Shown: positions 44,320-54,910 of the stretch, piece by piece | How positions within the stretch are numbered: the stretch's first letter is position 1 | Layout of the letters: every line of letters starts with the position of its first letter | From: Taxillus chinensis | Lineage: Eukaryota > Streptophyta > Magnoliopsida > Santalales > Loranthaceae | DNA: 64,000 bases | Assembly (NCBI GenBank): GCA_023512835.1 | Contig: CM042088.1 | Coordinates: forward strand, 9,540,078-9,604,077 | Reading direction: 5' to 3' | Made by a program: the position numbers and the translations under genes | The notes under the pieces: model-generated | Seen by the model: the letters and a program-made list of their open reading frames with translations, nothing else | The model's database searches: none | Told to the model about the DNA's origin: nothing

Positions 44320-46528
44320 GGACTTTTCTTCAATATTTCCTTCAATGGCTATGCAATGTGTAGGAATATCTTGTATATGGATATCGAAAGACTGGACTTC
44401 CAACGTGGTGTCTAGCCGAAGGAGGGAGGCTAGAGTGGCCAGCGCATCAGGAATCTGATTGTATTCCCTGGGCATATGCTTGAACGTGATGTCTTCGAAT
44501 TGCTCAGCTAACTTCGTAACATACTTCCGATATGGGATTAGTTTGTGGTTTTGAGTCTCCCATTCACCCCTTACTTGAAAAATGATGAGTGCCGAATTGC
44601 CAAACACTCGTAATTTTTTGATTTCTTTGCTAATTGCTTCTTGAAGTCCCATCATACAAGCCTCATATTCTGCTACATTGTTGGTGCAAGAGAAGGTTAA
44701 CTTTGCTGCCATTGGGAAATGTTCCCCCTTTGGAGATATCAAGATGGCCCCAACGCCATGCCCCAAGAGACTGGAGGCTCCATCAAACCACATAGTCCAC
44801 ATGTCTGATACTTCGGCTGTAATGATGTTGATATGCTCATCTGGAAATCTAATAGTCATAGGCTTGTAATCTTCTAGTGCTCTGTCCGCCAAGTAATCAG
44901 CTATTGCACTTCCTTTGATGGCTTTTTGAGGCACATAGATGATATCATATTCCGATAGGACCAACTGCCATTTGGCGATTCTTCCAGAGATGGATGGCTT
45001 TTCCAAGAGATATTTGAGTGGATCATGCCTCAAAATCAACCATGTTATATGATAAAGAGTGTACTGCCTCAATCGTTTTGCTATCCCCATAAGGGCATAA
45101 CATGTCTTTTCCAACGGTGTATAGTTCTCTTCATTGATGGTGAACTTCTTGCTGAGATAATAAATGGCCTGCTCTTTCTTGCCTGTAGAATCATGTTGCC
45201 CCAAGACACAACGCATTGAGGACTCCTAAACAATCAAGTATAAGATCAAGGGTCTGTCTGGTACGGATGGGACCAATACAAGTGGATTGGATATATATTG
45301 TTTGATCCTATCAAAGGCTTCTTGACACTTGTCATTCCAAATTTCTGGATTGTTCTTCCATAAAGTCTTGAAAATTGGTTCACATGTGGCTGTTAATTGT
45401 GAAATGAATCAGGCAATATAATTCAACCTCCTGAGGAATCCTTTGACCTCCTTGATAATTCGTGGTGGGGGCATCTCCTGGATAGCTCGAACCTTGTTTG
45501 GATCAATTTCCACTCCTTTTTGGCTCATAATGAAACCTAACAGTTTTCCCGACATGGCTCCAAAAGTGCATTTTTTGGGGTTCAATTTGAGTTGATATTT
45601 TCGTAGTCTATTAAAAAGCTAACAGAGTACTTCAATGTAATCTTCAGTCCTCCGCAATTTGGCTATCATGTCATCCACATAGACCTCGACTTCTTTATGC
45701 ATCATGTCGTGGAATAGGGTCACAATGGCTCGCTAATAGGTTGCTCCAGCTGTTCTTCAGACCAAAAGGCATCATGTTATAACAGAATGTGCCCCAAAGT
45801 GTCATAAATGTGGTCCTCTCTTTGTGTTCGGGGGCCATACGAATCTGATTGTAGCCCGAGAAGCCATCCATGAATGAGAATAGAGCATGCTTTGCTATGT
45901 TATCCACTATAGTATGAATATGAGGAAGCGGGAAGTTGTCTTTCGGACTGGCCAGTTCAGATCACTATAATCGACACACATGTGTACTTTGCCTCCTTTC
46001 TTCGGTACTGGTACAACATTGGCCACCCATTCTGGATAGTGGGAGACACTTAGGAAACCTGCATCCCATTGCTTTTTGACTTCTTCTTTAATCTTCAGTA
46101 GCATCTTCGGTCTCATTCTTTGCAATTTCTGCTGTACTGGCTTGCACTCTGGCTTCATCAGTATATGATGTTGCACTATGTCTGTGTCTAATCCCGGCAT
46201 ATCTTGGTATGACCATGTAAAAACGTCGACGTAGCTCCTTAACAGCTCGATTAATTGCTCCTTGATGTCAGTAGCTATCAAAGAACCTACCCTCAATTCT
46301 CTTGGTTCAGTGGTCGTCCCCAAATTCACTATTTCTACTGGGTCTTCACTTGGAATGGATAGGCGATCATCCCTTTCCAATAGGTGTATGATCTCTCCCA
46401 GTAGTTCGGATGTCTCTACCTCATTCTCATCAGCTTCAAACACTAGCTGCTCCCAGTTTGGACTTTGGTTAAACCTTAGGCATCTCGTTTTGCTTTCGTA
46501 TACTATGTTTTCATTGACATTGTGATAC
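44317..46528 (-). pseudogene. G3 RT, RNase H and second RNase H
   Basis: Exon begins at 46528. RT fingers near 45990 (DYSDLN), FMDGFSGYNQ (about 45860), DD box near 45670 (VYVDDMIA), RNase H KFTINEENYTPLEKTC (about 45130), and the archaeal-type RNase H from about 44800 with FDGAS, VAEYEA and IPDALA. The third catalytic residue is changed: FGNSALI in place of FGDS. Frameshifts at about 45945 and 45750, and stops near 45230, 45410 and 45620. Confidence 0.86.
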
Positions 46529-46688
46529 CTGCTTATAAGAGAATAACAAGTTGGTAACCAAATATGATATGCATATGATTTGAAAAAAGCACATTTTATT
46601 GGAAAGCATTTAACAAAAACAAATGTTCACAGCTTCAAAAGACATTAAAATAGAATACATTAAATCCCGTTGACCCCTTATGCATTAC
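46529..46688 (-). other. G3 putative pro/RT intron (160 nt)
   Basis: On minus it starts GTAATGC at 46688 and ends TTATAAGCAG at 46529. It is 24 nt shorter than in G1 (a multiple of 3), splits the same codon at the same phase, and joins the flanking frames. Confidence 0.68.
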
Positions 46689-47487
46689 ATTATGGGGAGG
46701 TCCAGGCTAGTCCAATTGCTCAACGGTTGGTTACGATCCTCTGGCACCAACAGAACCATCTTGCTCGGTGCATGCTCGCCTGTGTCCAATGCAGCTATAG
46801 TCCTAGTCTCAGTTTCAGCTTGGCTTTTGTGGATAAACCCTCCACTCCATAAGGTAACATGTAATGGGGGAAAGCTACTCTTTTCTTCGTGTATTGGCCT
46901 TTTCTGCAACTTTGCCATTCTGATTTCCCTCTGTTTGGCAACTTCCCCCTGTCTGGCAGCCCTTGTAGGCACGTAGCCTAGCCCAAACTTCTCGGTATTT
47001 TCTCGGATGGTCAATGGTTTCTGGATTCCTTGAGCCTTTGGGCCTAATCCTTGCCTTGGTTTGTATCCCTATTTGATCATGGTAGCTGCAAACCATTCTT
47101 GCATCCTTCGAGAGGTAATGGTTTGGGGCCGAAGTGACATTCACCATCTCAAATGCCCGATAGGAGCAGTCAGGAACATCCTCATTGTTTTCAATATAGG
47201 GGACTGATGCCAGCTTGGTGACGAGGAAACTTGTCTCTCCAGAGATGCAAATGAGTTGGTCTCCCATTATAAATTTCATCTTTTGGTGGAGGCTTGACGG
47301 CACTACTCCCACCATGTGGATCCAAGGTCTTCCCAACAAATAGCTATAATAGGGTGTAATGTCCATCACCTGAAATTCCACCGTAAAGGTAGCTAGTCCA
47401 ATCAGAAGTGGAACATCCAAAGTTCCCACCAAATCACGTTTGCCTCCATCGAATGCCCATACCTTCATTGTACAAGGGCACATATAG
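46689..47487 (-). pseudogene. G3 protease C-terminal part and linker
   Basis: Continues the protease interrupted by C3. CPCTMKVWAFDG and LLGRPWIHM (the flap and second-half motif of Tat proteases) lie at 47470-47330. A frameshift near 47070 moves to a second frame ending in DLPIM at the intron. The other half of the domain is at 60127-60339. Confidence 0.82.
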
Positions 47488-47492
47488 GATGC

Positions 47493-48773
47493 TGATGGTC
47501 CCTTGGAGCCTAAAGGGGGGGGTGAATAGGCTCTTATTAAAACTCTTTGTTTCTCTCAAGACACAAACACTTATCTAGTTAAGTGATAGAATCATTGCGG
47601 AAGATAACCAGATAGTGGAAGTATTTTGTTTTATTATCACAAGATAAATACAACAAAATAGAAGCACGACTCTCTTACACTCTGTTTACAAATGAACTCA
47701 CACACTAGCCAACTTCTATCTCCAAAGATGAAAACGCTTGTGCATACACAGAATTAGTCTTTTCTTTTCTAATGCACATTCGCTTTCTCTCAATGTACAA
47801 GTATGAATATTTATACAAAACATTCCTAAGCGACAACCTTGGAACTTGTAGTTCCGGAAAGCGTTCAGCACTAACTGTCCCTCGGTAATCTCTCTGCCTT
47901 GACTGCTGCGGTTTGTGGAGCTCAAGATCTTGGGTTCGAAGAATATAAGTGCGTTTATGAGTTCCCAAATACAATTAAGGTTGTGTCCACATATCCGGAT
48001 GATCCACGTGTAAGATTCTTCAGGTTCTCAATGAATTCGTCTTACATCGGGACGCCACGAGCTGATAACTTTAAATGCGGTTGAGTTGAAGCAGTATCTT
48101 CTTGGTCCGGTGTAATTTTCCTTACTCCGTAGCTAATGAAGCTCGGAACCTTACTCCATGTCAGTGGTTGCTTACTCCGTATCTATTTAGTACTGGAATC
48201 CTTAGTCCGTGTCAGCGCTTCCTTACTCCGTATGTAAGTTCCTTACTCCGTATGTAACTTACTTACTCCGGGCGAGTCTTGAAAAGTCTGATGACTTATT
48301 CCGTGTCAGCGCTTTCTTACTCTGCATGTAAGTTCCTTACTCCGTATGTAAGTTCCTTACTCCATATGTAAGTTCCTTACTCCGTATGTAAGTTCCTTAC
48401 TCCGTATGTAAATTCCTTACTCCGTATGTAAGTTCCTTACTCCGAATGTAAATTCCTTACTCCGGGCGAGTAAGATATCCGGATTCCTTACTCCGCATCT
48501 GGTTTCCTTACTCCGCACTTATCCTTTAAGTTCTTAGTCCGTACGAATGTTCCTTATTCCATATGTATTTGTGACTTGGTTATTTACCAAGTGTTTAACG
48601 ACACTCACTCTTGTCCGGATCAGGATTATGTATCCTGTCCTTAACTTTGCTTCACGAGTGCATCTCTGGATTAGTAACATATCTTCTGCAATGATCAAAT
48701 AAATACAAAAGATCTCAGATCAAATTACATAAGGCTTTATCAGCATTATCCAAATTCTGGGTTTGATCCAACA
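47493..48773 (-). repeat. C3 3' LTR (1281 bp)
   Basis: On minus TGTTGGATCAAACCC (48773) to GGGACCATCA (47493). It contains about eight 20-bp TTCCTTACTCCGTATGTAAG units (plus-strand reading) at 48305-48475 and more scattered copies. Confidence 0.95.
48305..48475 (-). repeat. 20-bp tandem array in C3 3' LTR
   Basis: About eight units of TTCCTTACTCCGTATGTAAG with single-base variants (CTCCAT, CCGAAT). The 5' LTR array is at about 59655-59805. Confidence 0.94.
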
Positions 48774-48784
48774 ATCTCCCCCAA
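48774..48784 (-). promoter_or_regulatory. C3 polypurine tract
   Basis: On minus TTGGGGGAGAT immediately before the LTR TG. Confidence 0.85.
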
Positions 48785-48916
48785 TTATGGATATGCCCAA
48801 ACCCTTTGTAATCTGATCTGGTAAGCAATGCAAAAGAATAACATACAGAATACGCAACACAACCAATTTTATTAATCAGCAACTAAATACAATTCAGCCT
48901 TAATACAAGTTTTTCA

Positions 48917-50329
48917 CTAGGGTACATAAGGCTTACTATACTTGAAGATCATAGTTGCTGCCTTCTCTCTTAGCTCCATTGTCTGCTTCATCGTAAAGGT
49001 GGTGTGTTGGCTCCAATATTTGTCCACAGTTAAGAATGATTTGATGAAGTGACAGACAAAGGCTCCACAGCTATCTCCATCCGGCTGTTGTGGCACTTGC
49101 TTCTTGCCCCGGAATGTCGCCTTGAGTTTCTCAGTCGGACGGAGGGGTGTGATGCCCAACTCTTCATATAATCCGGCTTTCTTCACAGCTTCAGTCAGCC
49201 TGAGACACAGAGGTTCCCATTGATTCTTCCTAACGAAGTGCTCCACAATCTGATGAGAATCAATGAGAATCATTTGCTTGGACTGAATCATGAAGACAAC
49301 CATCATGAAGTGTGGCGACATGATCCGGTACGGAATGAGGATGGCTGAGAGTGTTTTCCATGGTTTGCTATCCTCAGCAGTTCCGTCGATAAAGGACTGA
49401 ATTAGCTCCACACTGGGAAGATAGCCCTCATTCCAACACGGCAGAACGTCAAACAAGTGCCCATCTTTGTAGAGAGATGGAAACAGCCTCATCTCCATTT
49501 TAGCAGCTCTCGAGAAGTTGTCAATGTCTTCTGTAGTAAAGAGTCCTTTCTCCGAGCAGAGAGCCTGAATGTCGGCCGGAGAGAAAGGGTACATTTCAGA
49601 AAGACATCTTCTCTCAGTAGAAGACGCAGCATAGGATTTCATTGCCTTGCGCAAGCTTCCATCCGCATCAGAAGGGTCAAACTCCGCATATGATGGGAGG
49701 AAGGTATTAGCTGCAGATGAGGAGGATGGAGGAGGAGCTGGAGCTGCAGTAGAGGAGCTTGGTTGAGAGAAGCGGCTACGTTTGGGAATTGGAACTCCCT
49801 GAAGCACTGAAGTGGCAGGCCGCTTCTCAGTCCGAGTAGATGGTTGTGGGGCAGAAGGAGTAGACGGATCAGATGACACTCTCTCCCCCGGTTTGGCAGA
49901 TCGCCGGGAAGCAACAGGAGGACGAGCCATCATGTGCGCCAGATCCGCGAAGGAGGTAGACAATGAATGGATGGATGTGGCGACAAGATCCATTTTCTGC
50001 TCCATGGAAGTGGAGGAGTCAGTGAGAGCGGAGAGGAGTTGGGCGCCGAGGGCATCAACTTTGGCAGCGATGGCGGAGATTTGGGCGCTTTGAACTTGGG
50101 CATGTCGGTCCAGCTGGGCGGAAAGCACAGCGTCGGAGTGGACCGTGCCAAAAGAGGCACGCCCAAGGACTAACTCCGGAGCTTTGGAGGACTCCCCCGC
50201 ATGAACAGGAGCAGGAGTGCGTTGGGCGAGAGGAGTCCGCAGGAGTATCAGCAGCAGCAGGAGCATCCGGAGCATCGAGGGCATCCGGAGCATCGGAGGC
50301 ATCCGGAGCATTGGAGGCATCCGGAGCAA
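48917..50329 (-). CDS. C3 env-position gene, C-terminal part: Ulp1/SENP-like cysteine peptidase (C48)
   Basis: The open frame gives 470 residues. The first ~20 (MLRMPP repeats) are probably read in the wrong frame; the true frame enters near 50200 from upstream. Residues about 60-115 look helical (dimerising segment), 120-225 are Pro/Ser-rich with a KRSR basic patch. The peptidase covers about 330-460: His340 (SPHFMMVV), Asp357 (LIDSHQ), Gln415 and Cys421 (QQPDGDSCGAFVC). Spacing His-17-Asp and Gln-6-Cys equals that of yeast Ulp1 (His514, Asp531, Gln574, Cys580). This family cleaves SUMO or related conjugates. All catalytic residues are present; activity is unproven. Confidence 0.8.
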   Translation of the reverse strand: MLRMPPMLRMPPMLRMPSMLRMLLLLLILLRTPLAQRTPAPVHAGESSKAPELVLGRASFGTVHSDAVLSAQLDRHAQVQSAQISAIAAKVDALGAQLLSALTDSSTSMEQKMDLVATSIHSLSTSFADLAHMMARPPVASRRSAKPGERVSSDPSTPSAPQPSTRTEKRPATSVLQGVPIPKRSRFSQPSSSTAAPAPPPSSSSAANTFLPSYAEFDPSDADGSLRKAMKSYAASSTERRCLSEMYPFSPADIQALCSEKGLFTTEDIDNFSRAAKMEMRLFPSLYKDGHLFDVLPCWNEGYLPSVELIQSFIDGTAEDSKPWKTLSAILIPYRIMSPHFMMVVFMIQSKQMILIDSHQIVEHFVRKNQWEPLCLRLTEAVKKAGLYEELGITPLRPTEKLKATFRGKKQVPQQPDGDSCGAFVCHFIKSFLTVDKYWSQHTTFTMKQTMELREKAATMIFKYSKPYVP

Positions 50330-50335
50330 GGGACC
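50262..50335 (-). repeat. Short tandem repeat in linker of C3 env-position gene
   Basis: About five copies of a 15-bp unit CATCCGGAGCATCGG. In one frame it encodes an Asp-Ala-Pro-type repeat (APDASNAPDASDAPD), the likely true reading; in another it gives MLRMPP. Change of copy number may have caused the frameshift here. Confidence 0.8.
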
Positions 50336-50609
50336 CGCTTTGACCAGGATAAGTCAACCACGGGAATCGCGGCAGCAAGGAGAAGAGGGTCCAGCCTTAG
50401 CAGAGGAAGGACTCCGTGCGGCGGGGACTAGGGCTTGGAGGGTGTAGGGAACGGCACATCGGGAATGGCGGCCGGCGTAAGAAAGTCGTGGTCCAAGTGC
50501 CGATGATCATGGTCTCCGGGGATTGGGTATTGCGTGTGTAAAACACCCAGGAGATCGTTGTCGGGAATGGAGGAGGTGTGGGCTAGGCTGAAACGGAGCC
50601 AAAGGTCCG

Positions 50610-51686
50610 TTAAGGTGTCGGCGGAAAGATGGTCAAGGTAATCTCGGGGTTGAGGTAGGGGGAGGCAAAGGGGCTTCCTGGAGAAGCGGCCGGGACATCG
50701 GCGGTGGCGACAAGAACAAGCGGTATCAACCGCGGCAGCAATAGCCGATGTGGAGGGAGTGGGGACATCAAGCCGAGAGGGGGCGGAGGAAACAACTTTA
50801 GATGCACGCGCCGAGAGGGCCCCGCAACCTCGGACGGTTCGGCACGGACGCTTGGCTGGGAGGCCGGTGAATGAGAGGGTGCAGCAACAGACCGAATCCG
50901 GGAGGATCGGGGTGCAGAACTGACCTTGTGGGCTTGACTGTCGGAGGGGTCACCAACAGAGCTGCCTTGTTGTTCCGAGGCAGGGAGAATGCGAGAGCTA
51001 CGATGGGTCGGCGAGCGGTCATGTTTTCGTCCGGCGTAAGGTAACGAAGGTAATAAGCCGAGGGAAACGAGACAAGCATCAAATCGGGCGAAATGGTCCG
51101 GACGTAGATGCCGGAAGACAATGCCGAGGATGCGCCCGAAGGAATGGTTTTTGGGACCATTCTCAGAGAAACGAAATAAGAACATCCCCCAATCCATCGG
51201 AAGACCTTCAAAAACGCCGTACATGGCCAGGAGAAGGTCGTACGGAACTGAGTCCAGGGCGGATGTGCGAGCCAGTAGGCATCGACTCAGGATGGTCGCC
51301 ATACATCGATAGCGACCCTGGAAGGATTTCACCTTGTATTCCTTCCCTTTGTTCGTGCAACCCATAGAAGCCGCCATTGGATCGGCATCCGGGCGCTGTG
51401 GTTCACCAAGAGGTAGGTGGAGAGCAGTGCGGAGAACAGCCGGAGTGATGATGATGGATTCACCGCGGACATAAGAGGTTATGGAATCGGTGGTGCAACG
51501 AATCCGTTGGTAATACTCAAGAATGTCGTCGATAAGAAGATCGACGGGATTGGAGATCAGGCTGAGTATATGAGAGGCTTCAAGGAGAGGGCGAATCTGG
51601 GAAAACCAATCCGGAGGATTAGAAACAGCATTCCAATCAACCAGATGGCCAGGATTAACGCCGGAAAGAGAGATTCTGGGTGCCAT
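50610..51686 (-). CDS. C3 env-position gene, N-terminal part: plant-retroelement domain
   Basis: 358 residues, start MAPRISLSG at 51686. Contains PAVLRTALHLP (about 90-100) and GRYRCMATILSRCLLARTSA (about 125-145), which align to PAMLRDCFDLP and GKYHCLPNLVGRCLL of the B2 gene in an Athila element. It resembles the 'putative plant transposon protein' family. A Ser/Pro-rich tail follows after about 230. A frameshift near 50640 ends it; another frame continues to about 50420 toward the peptidase part, so both were once one gene. No signal peptide or membrane segment is obvious, so a viral-type envelope role is not supported. Confidence 0.72.
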   Translation of the reverse strand: MAPRISLSGVNPGHLVDWNAVSNPPDWFSQIRPLLEASHILSLISNPVDLLIDDILEYYQRIRCTTDSITSYVRGESIIITPAVLRTALHLPLGEPQRPDADPMAASMGCTNKGKEYKVKSFQGRYRCMATILSRCLLARTSALDSVPYDLLLAMYGVFEGLPMDWGMFLFRFSENGPKNHSFGRILGIVFRHLRPDHFARFDACLVSLGLLPSLPYAGRKHDRSPTHRSSRILPASEQQGSSVGDPSDSQAHKVSSAPRSSRIRSVAAPSHSPASQPSVRAEPSEVAGPSRRVHLKLFPPPPLGLMSPLPPHRLLLPRLIPLVLVATADVPAASPGSPFASPYLNPEITLTIFPPTP

Positions 51687-53360
51687 TGCAGATTAGATTG
51701 GAAGGACAAGATGAAAGGTGAGGTCTTGACAGTGGAAGGAGCAACGAGAGGTTTAGGGATTTGAAATGAGCAATACTCGTGCTTCGCAGGAATGATCAGA
51801 ACATATAAGACCGAGTCCACAAATGTCAGTGGGCCTAGGAATGTGCGAGTGAGATAGGGACCCGCGCGACATGCTGATGTCATTAGTCCTGATATCAATG
51901 CGCCTCCGAATGAAACGATGTCGTGGAGACCGCATGACCAAGTAAAGATTACAACTGGTTGCCATCCAGAGAAGTGTGTGTGCAACCCGAGATATGTATT
52001 TAATGAATCATCATTATTCCTTCTCAAAAGTATGCGACATATGAGTATACAGGGATTGTCACAATTGAATAGTGTCAGGAGTCCGGAGGAAAGAGCCGAC
52101 AGTCATCCGGAGTAAATAATATTCGTGGAAGAGTATCCGGATGAATAATAGACCTTGTCCGTAGTAAACAGAGTTCGGTGAGAGAGTAGAGTAGATTCCT
52201 TTGCAGTCAAAAAGTCGAAGAGAAGAGAAGTACCACAACACTTCAAATCCGAGACTATGGACTGGATTTATCGATACGGGTGCAAAGAAAATCTGAACCT
52301 GTAGCTAAATAAGGATAAACTGAAAATACAAAAGCTTAACAGGCAAGGATTAGTACGGATTAGAGAAGATAATCAGTGAAAAACAACATAATCCGAACTA
52401 ATGAGAAACAGAACTCATGCATGGCTAAGAATGTAGTAGACATATGCATACATGAAAATGATCAATAATACTGAATCAGGGCATATGTCAGACAGCAATA
52501 CACAGGTTCATATAGGTCAACATAGCGAAACCGTCTTGCTGAACAACGTAGCTAAGATTAATTAGAGAGCATATGATTTGGCCACATTGGGATTCATGAG
52601 TGAAAAATGATAGAGCAAACACATGTCAAAAGAAGGCAGATAATTAGCCGATTAAAATGCATGGTTGAAGAAGGAAAATACATCCAAACATGCCACTTTT
52701 CTGATTCAAAACAGCATGTCCAGTCAGATCCGGAAGTAAAAGTTTAGAGGAAGGAGAATCCGAGACATATTAGGGGTTCATTGCTGCTCCCCTGTAGATC
52801 ATTTAATCCTCTCAATGAAAAGCTCCCCCTCAGATAGACAGTTAGGAAAGAGGTCATGAGACATATACGGGGGGTATTACTGAATAATATATAAAGCATT
52901 TTCTCCCCCGTAGATTGTGCAATCCTCTCGGTTGACCGTTCCGATTTGTAGAAGTTCAGCACTGTCTATCTTACTAGAAAACTATACTTCAGAAGCTGAT
53001 CAGACTGCTATTGAGTATTCATCCACCAGGCATTCCAAGCTAACCCATTTCACTTCTTCAACTATACATGTTAATAGAGTAATCTAAATGAACATGCTTT
53101 TGTCACATGGTGATTAATGGAAGTTAAGATCATGAACCCGAAAGAGGTAAATCATATAAACTGTAATTATGTTAGCTTAAACGACTTGATCGGAAACGCA
53201 AGCATCCTCCCATAATGAGGTTGAGATTAATGTCAGAAGCATGAAGCCGTTAAACAGTAAGTATGATCAGCAATACAGTCAGTAAGTCTCTACTACTTTC
53301 AGTAAACGTACAATACATGTTCTGAGAGTAAATATACTATTGGGTAATGCAAATGTGAAG
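51687..53360 (-). other. C3 spacer between pol and env-position gene
   Basis: 1.7 kb with no meaningful frame. Three purine-rich stretches on minus, near 52783-52799, 52821-52830 and 52901-52910 (for example CGGGGGAGAA), resemble the true PPT. Two lie in a repeated context (GAGAGGATT..GATCTAC / GCACAATCTAC). Sireviruses are reported to carry repeated PPT-like motifs. Confidence 0.55.
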
Positions 53361-53969
53361 CTATGCAGAGAAGTCAAGCATACCTAATCGGAAGAGTAGT
53401 TCAGAGAACCTCGCATCAGGTAGGGGCTTTGTAAGTATGTCTGCTAATTGATCTTCAGTAGCAACATGTTCCAGTGAAATATGCTTTTTGAGAACATGAT
53501 CGCGTATGAAGTGATACCTGACCTCAATGTGCTTCGTCTTAGGATGCATGACAGGATTGTTGCTGATGGCAATTGCACTAGTGTTGTCAGAGTAGAGTGG
53601 AATAGATGACATGTTGAAACCGTAGTCAGTAAGTTGACTTTGCATCCAAAGTAGCTGTGCGCAGCAACTTCCGGCAGCTATATATTCCGCCTCAACGGTA
53701 GAGGTTGATACGGAATTCTGCTTCTTACTGAACCATGAGATCAATCTATTTCCTAGAAACTGACACGTACCGCTTGTGCTTTTCCTGTCGATGCGACATC
53801 CAGCGAAGTCGGCATCAGAGTATCCGGATAAGGTGAAGTTGGACTCCTTTGGGTACCAGAGTCCCAAATTCATCGTTCCCTTGAGATACCTTAATATCCA
53901 TTTTACATGAAGCATATGTGACTCCTTGGGATTCGCCTGGTATCGTGCACAGATGCAAGTTGCAAACAT
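53361..53969 (-). pseudogene. C3 RNase H
   Basis: Degrades RNA of the RNA/DNA hybrid. Open frame with YSDADFAG (Asp), TVEAEY (Glu), YSDNTSAI (Asp), and the copia end motif EDQLADILTKPL. All catalytic residues are kept. A frameshift near 53970 separates it from RT. Confidence 0.9.
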
Positions 53970-54910
53970 AATGTCCTGGGCGACTTGTCGTAAGATACGA
54001 CAAGGATCCGATCATCCCTCTGTAGTCGATCACATTTACCGATATGCCGTCCACATCCGGATCTAACTTGGCACTGACAGGCATGGGAGTTTTGACGGGA
54101 GATGAACCTTCCATACCAAACTTCTTAATAAGATCGCGAGTGTACTTAGCCTGATTAATGAAGATTCCTTCATTTAATTGTTTAACTTCTATTCCAAGGA
54201 AGTAGGACAGTTCTCCCATCATGCTCATTTCAAACTTGCCTGTCATCAACTTAGCAAACAATTCACAAAGCTTCGGATTCGTTGATCCGAAAATGATATC
54301 ATCCACGTATATTTGTACGATCAGAGTATGTCCTTTCTCTTTTCGTAGAAATAGGGTGGTGTCTATCTTCCCTTTTTGGAAGTTATGAGCAAGTAGGAAT
54401 TCGACGATGTGTCGTACCAGGCTCTTGGAGCTTGCTTCAAACCATATAGAGCTTTCGAAGTTTGTAGACAAGATGTCCTGCCTTAGGTTCAATGAAGCCG
54501 GGAGGTTGTTCAACATACACCTCCTCTTGAAGGTCTCCATTCAGGAATGCACTCTTGACGTCCATTTGATAAACTATGAAGTTTTCATATGAAGCATATG
54601 CCAGAAACATTCGGATTGCCTCAAGTCTGGCTACCGGAGCAAAGGTTTCATCATAATCTATTCCTTCTTCTTGACGATATCCTTTGGCTACCAGTCTGGC
54701 TTTGTTCCGGATTACTATTCCATCCGTATCAAGCTTGTTCCGGAACACCCATTTAACGCCAATGACTTGCTGAGACTTAGGCCTTGGTACTAAGGTCCAC
54801 ACATTATTTCTCTTAAACTGATTTAGCTCTTCTTGCATGGCTTCTATCCAATTCGAATCTTGAAGAGCTTCATCTACCACCTTTGGTTCTATTTGAGATA
54901 GAAAACACGA
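53970..54910 (-). pseudogene. C3 reverse transcriptase
   Basis: Starts around [38 protein letters not shown] (about 54700-54640) and [15 protein letters not shown] (about 54570-54530) are classic copia RT. A frameshift near 54440 precedes the YVDDIIFGS box (about 54315-54290). LTTSRPGHYV marks the end. Non-functional as assembled because of two frameshifts. Confidence 0.9.

Noticed and set aside
48171..48480. CRISPR-like regularly spaced repeats
   Set aside because: The units are directly adjacent 20-bp tandem repeats without unique spacers, inside a plant LTR.
50260..50329. MLRMPP repeat as the N-terminus of a protein
   Set aside because: It is the wrong frame of a 15-bp repeat; the frame giving Asp-Ala-Pro repeats connects better with both flanking parts of the gene.
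48917..51686. Retroviral-type envelope protein in the env position
   Set aside because: No signal peptide, no transmembrane segment and no fusion or cleavage motif are visible; the peptidase motif explains the C-terminal half better.
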